Source: Phoronis australis (taxonomy: Eukaryota > Phoronida > Phoronidae). From it: a stretch of 64,000 nucleotides of DNA. The notes under the pieces were generated by a model. That model did not search any database. It was not told where the DNA came from and saw nothing but the letters and a program-made list of their open reading frames with translations. The number at the start of each line of letters is the position of its first letter. Position 1 is the stretch's first letter. Location: contig NMRA01000573.1 of assembly GCA_002633005.1 (NCBI GenBank), positions 62,001-126,000 on the forward strand. The letters run 5' to 3'. Positions 61,001-64,000 of this stretch are shown here, one piece after another. Position numbers and translations under genes: made by a program.

Positions 61001-63292
61001 TTTAAAGCGATGCGCTCATAATTACTTGGCTAAGCTTTTATTCAGCCAGTGTGAAATGGGATCGTAAGACCAATGTTTTGTCTTAAGTCTTCAGTTATTT
61101 TGCATGAAACAGAGCCCAGAGTATGTACAGGCGTGACTAAACTATGTAATGGTATCAGTGTTATCAGCCACTGGCATGTTAATTAACCTTTCGTTGAACC
61201 TTCCGATCTTTTTATCTCAAATGGCAGTCCGGTATTTACACTTCTGCATTGGAAGACCAGTGTTTCTACACTGAGCGTGGCTTCTATGACAATAAAAAAT
61301 ACAGTTTTATTTATTTTGGTTTTGACAGCATATTTCGTATTTTTGTGTTCTTAGCGAAAAAACGCATAGCAGCTACTTACCGTTGTCTTTTTCAGTCATT
61401 TTCAAGAATTCTTCGTTGTCCAAGAATCCGTCACCTTGAAATCAAAACATCCAATTACGCTCAGAGCGATACAGTAACAGCATGCGACTTTGTGAAGTGT
61501 GAGACCCTGCTATAACAGTTAGGTCTATCTTATTAGCTCAACCTGCATGTAGTATACATATATTGCTCATGCTATCCTGTCGCAAACAAGAAACGTTCAT
61601 TTTTTGTTCTTGCCCTGTTGAACGTTTCAACCGCAACTTCCCCAGCTAAAGAAACTTCCCCAGTCACTGCATGAGAAGGGCCATTTGTTTACATTTACCC
61701 GCATTCTCGCTGAAAGGATGAAAAATTGGAGAGTGCATGAACCCAACGTCGCCAAGTTCTTAAAATGTGCAATTTAAATTCACCAAATTCGCAGGTCTCT
61801 GTCATTCAAAACTTTGTTATTTTGTTTCGTGCTTCTCCTTACACACTTACTATTCACGTCATTTTCGGCAAAGAACTTTCCCAAGGTGCTGTCTTCCACC
61901 TCCCTCGAATGCAACTTGAGAACCTTGGACAACTCTTCACTGGTGATCTTCTGGTCTTTGTTCTCGTCATAAGAAGCGAAGTCGTCTTGATCACTAGCAA
62001 TCTGGTCCTTTTGACAGAGAAACGTGTGTAGAGGCACTTAATACAGAGGCCTTCAGCTAAAGCCACGGAGCCAGAACCTGTTAGTTCGTTTTGTTTGTTT
62101 CATAATGATAACTGAAACTACACAATTACTCTCAAGTTTGCGCGTTGAGAGACATGCGTGTCGGACTATTATTCTTCTCTCCATCATAGACTATAGTACA
62201 ATTCGAAAGTCGCATTTATGATCGACATATGTCCCGAATAATAGATAACTGAGACGCGCGTCGCAAGCTCGTTAATACCAGAGATGAAAAGGAGACGGAG
62301 GTAGGCGATATAAGGTCATTTATTATGACTAGTACAGTTACAATATAATGAATACAGGTAAATAACGTATAATTGGTAATCTCTGATAAGATGGGCAATA
62401 AAAAAGCGCCACAAGAGATGTTCGCATATATCAATGGTAAACTGTTGCAACAAATCCTTGTGACTTTTTCGTCAACTTTGAAGGGTCATTTTCGTCAACT
62501 ATTATCGGTTTTGCAACCGAAAAACGCATTCTGGGGTTCATTATTGTTGTTGGATGCGATAGACTTCTTGGAATATGTATTGACCAAAGCTATAAAACGA
62601 AATCAGTTGCGTTTTTGTGATTTTATAGCAATTCCTCAGTTATCTCCTTCGTCTGCGTAACATTTGCTGAAATCCAGGCCGGTAGGATTTGGCTCGAAGA
62701 TCAGCGCAGAGTGTTCGGCTGCTACAAAGGAGGCGGGTTCGATTCCTCGCCACTGGTAATTTTTGAAAGGGTACGTGTTGGTACGTTGGTCGGCAAAAGG
62801 GTTTAATGACATTTTTCTCTTCTCATGGTCGGACGTGCTCGTGTTTGTTGCAAAAGTATGTCACTTTGAAACGGAAAAGGTACGTTAGACTACTATTAAA
62901 GAATTTTGAGTCACACTCGAAATAAATGGTCGGTTGCGGGAGGGAAAGTAGAATTAGTTTAACAATATACACAGTAGTCTATTTACAAGTTCATTCTGGC
63001 GAATATATAATATTCAAACGCTTATGCTTATTGGGTTTCGATTGGATGCTCTCGCATTGGGATAAATGACGAGTGCTGCTATACGAGAGCACGACTCACA
63101 TTTGCAGTTAAAGTAAAAGTTTGGATAATTTTCGAACAATACCCTTAACTCACCCGTTTGCCGAGGTTAAGTTTACAGATCTCTTGACAAGCCACAGGAC
63201 ACAGCCGATGGAAGCCCTGGACTGAGAGCATTTCTGCAAATGCGTTACACAGATTCATGCAGCCCTCGTTGGCGCTAGTGCAGAGTGCTTTG
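58047..63292 (-). CDS. Acidic EF-hand calcium-binding protein with Cys-rich N-terminal module (first exon missing)
   Basis: Exons: 63292-63154, 62007-61851, 61434-61381, 60645-60592, 60230-60159, 58906-58853 and 58060-58047, all GT-AG with consistent phase. Exon 1 here has six cysteines, spaced C-x6-C-x3-C-x15-C-x3-C-x3-C (ALCTSANEGCMNLC onward), suggesting a disulphide-bonded, secreted or lumenal protein. Next come two canonical EF-hand loops, DENKDQKITSEE and DVNSDGFLDNEE. Then follow acidic segments from three 54-nt exons and one 72-nt exon, all phase 1-1. Two of these are related (NEEFLKMTEKDN and TEEFLREMEDED). The tiny last exon encodes ADEE and TAA. The first listed exon needs a phase 2 donor further right. 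I found no signal-peptide exon before 64000, so the 5' end is outside the window. I do not recognise the family. The terminal exon is less certain than the rest. Confidence 0.78.
58990..59155. repeat. Long imperfect hairpin in an EF-hand gene intron
   Basis: Arms of about 70-80 bp (58993-59072 and 59083-59155) pair imperfectly. AAATGATA...AGATCGTCTGA on the left is matched by TCAGACGATCT...TATCATTT on the right, with a loop of only about 10 bp. It may be a MITE or a folded intronic RNA. Confidence 0.7.
62690..62765 (+). mobile_element. tRNA-derived SINE-like head
   Basis: A TGGCTCGAAGATCAGCGCA A-box-like stretch is followed by a good B box GGGTTCGATTCCTCGCC. The stems do not close into a cloverleaf. 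It lies in an intron of the EF-hand gene. Confidence 0.5.
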
Positions 63293-64000
63293 CTGCAATA
63301 AACCAGAACGCTTGACAACATTGATATTTGTGCATCACCAGAAATGTAAGAGTCAGACTTAACATAATTTGATTACATACGTTGAAACTATGGATGTTCA
63401 GAAGTAGCGTTTGGGAAAATAAGTTATGACTAAATTGGTCTCCGTTAAAATTCACTTTAGAAGTGAAATGGAAAGAACGTTCTTGAAACATTGCATTTTT
63501 GGATAAGTGTTTTGTATCACTGGTAAAACCTATATTGTTAGATCAGCAATCCGTTTAACTCAGAACCTATCACTTCGTATAATTGGCTTAGTTGAGAACG
63601 GATTACAGAACGTCTCTCTTTACTCTAGTCAGTTCATACGTTTTCTTTAATGACAAAAATGTCATATTGATTCTCGATTTCACAGAAGGCATACCATTCA
63701 TTCCCCTATTCCTACCCTCACTGCTCTGAGATCTATAGATCGGGAGGTAATTTACTTTTCAACTTTGCTCATCAGGGCACGATCTTTTTGCTCCACTACT
63801 GTGTCGGTTATACAACTTTGTGTTCAATCTAAATACATTAAATCTCTCACATACAGTGTTATACTGTTGGTGGGAGCAAATTTTAAAGCCGCATTTCGCC
63901 CTGTTTATCCAACTGAACAACGAAAATCGGTTTAGTACTTTTACTCTCACAAAAATCAGTCTCATCGTAGGATTCTATTTCTATTACCAACAAGAATATT
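63293..64000. other. Right-edge intron or upstream sequence of the EF-hand gene
   Basis: I read the minus strand here for an ATG exon with a hydrophobic signal and a phase 2 donor and found none. Open frames at 63255-63491 and 63759-63965 are in the wrong frame or have no supporting splice sites. Confidence 0.35.

Noticed and set aside
1-64000. CRISPR arrays, operons, rRNA genes or prokaryotic mobile elements
   Set aside because: No regular spacer-repeat arrays, ribosomal RNA or bacterial gene organisation are present. Every recognised gene but one is intron-split and animal-like.

Overview
This is AT-rich animal DNA with GT-AG spliceosomal introns, tRNA-derived SINE-like repeats and many short DNA-transposon remnants. 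The gene set (RSF1, a PDGFR/VEGFR-family receptor ectodomain, cyclophilin A, pseudouridine-5'-phosphatase, a secreted-looking EF-hand protein) and introns of roughly 0.4-4 kb suggest an invertebrate metazoan, probably marine. The species cannot be fixed from the sequence. No bacterial, viral or CRISPR features were seen. There is a 788-base assembly gap at 19912-20699 and there are single Ns at homopolymers.

Layout. (1) 422-11904, minus: the 5' twelve exons of an RSF1 orthologue (chromatin remodelling, PHD finger). The gene runs off the left edge. Its introns carry three hAT-like elements, one SINE-like copy and one small MITE. (2) 11905-28700: a repeat-rich region. It holds a ~173-bp tandem repeat with a palindrome in each monomer, a long-TIR TTAA element around the gap, a diverged duplicated segment (one copy carrying that insertion, the other lacking it), and GGCGGATC-type transposons. 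I recognise no convincing gene here. (3) 28717-37343, minus: signal peptide and three Ig domains of a PDGFR/VEGFR-type receptor. I cannot find the fourth Ig domain, the membrane segment or the kinase. (4) 43041-43544, plus: an intact, intronless cyclophilin A. (5) 47924-55207, plus: a complete pseudouridine-5'-phosphatase (PUDP/HDHD1) gene. It has two tandem versions of exon 2, each exactly 126 nt, that look mutually exclusive. (6) 58047-63292, minus: an acidic EF-hand protein gene built from a Cys-rich exon, a two-EF-hand core and a run of 54/72-nt phase 1-1 exons. Its first exon probably lies beyond the right edge.

The genes have unrelated jobs and do not form a functional cluster. The most interesting observations are the duplicated PUDP cap exon, the modular EF-hand gene, the palindromic satellite whose core occurs in both orientations, and the receptor with no visible kinase half.
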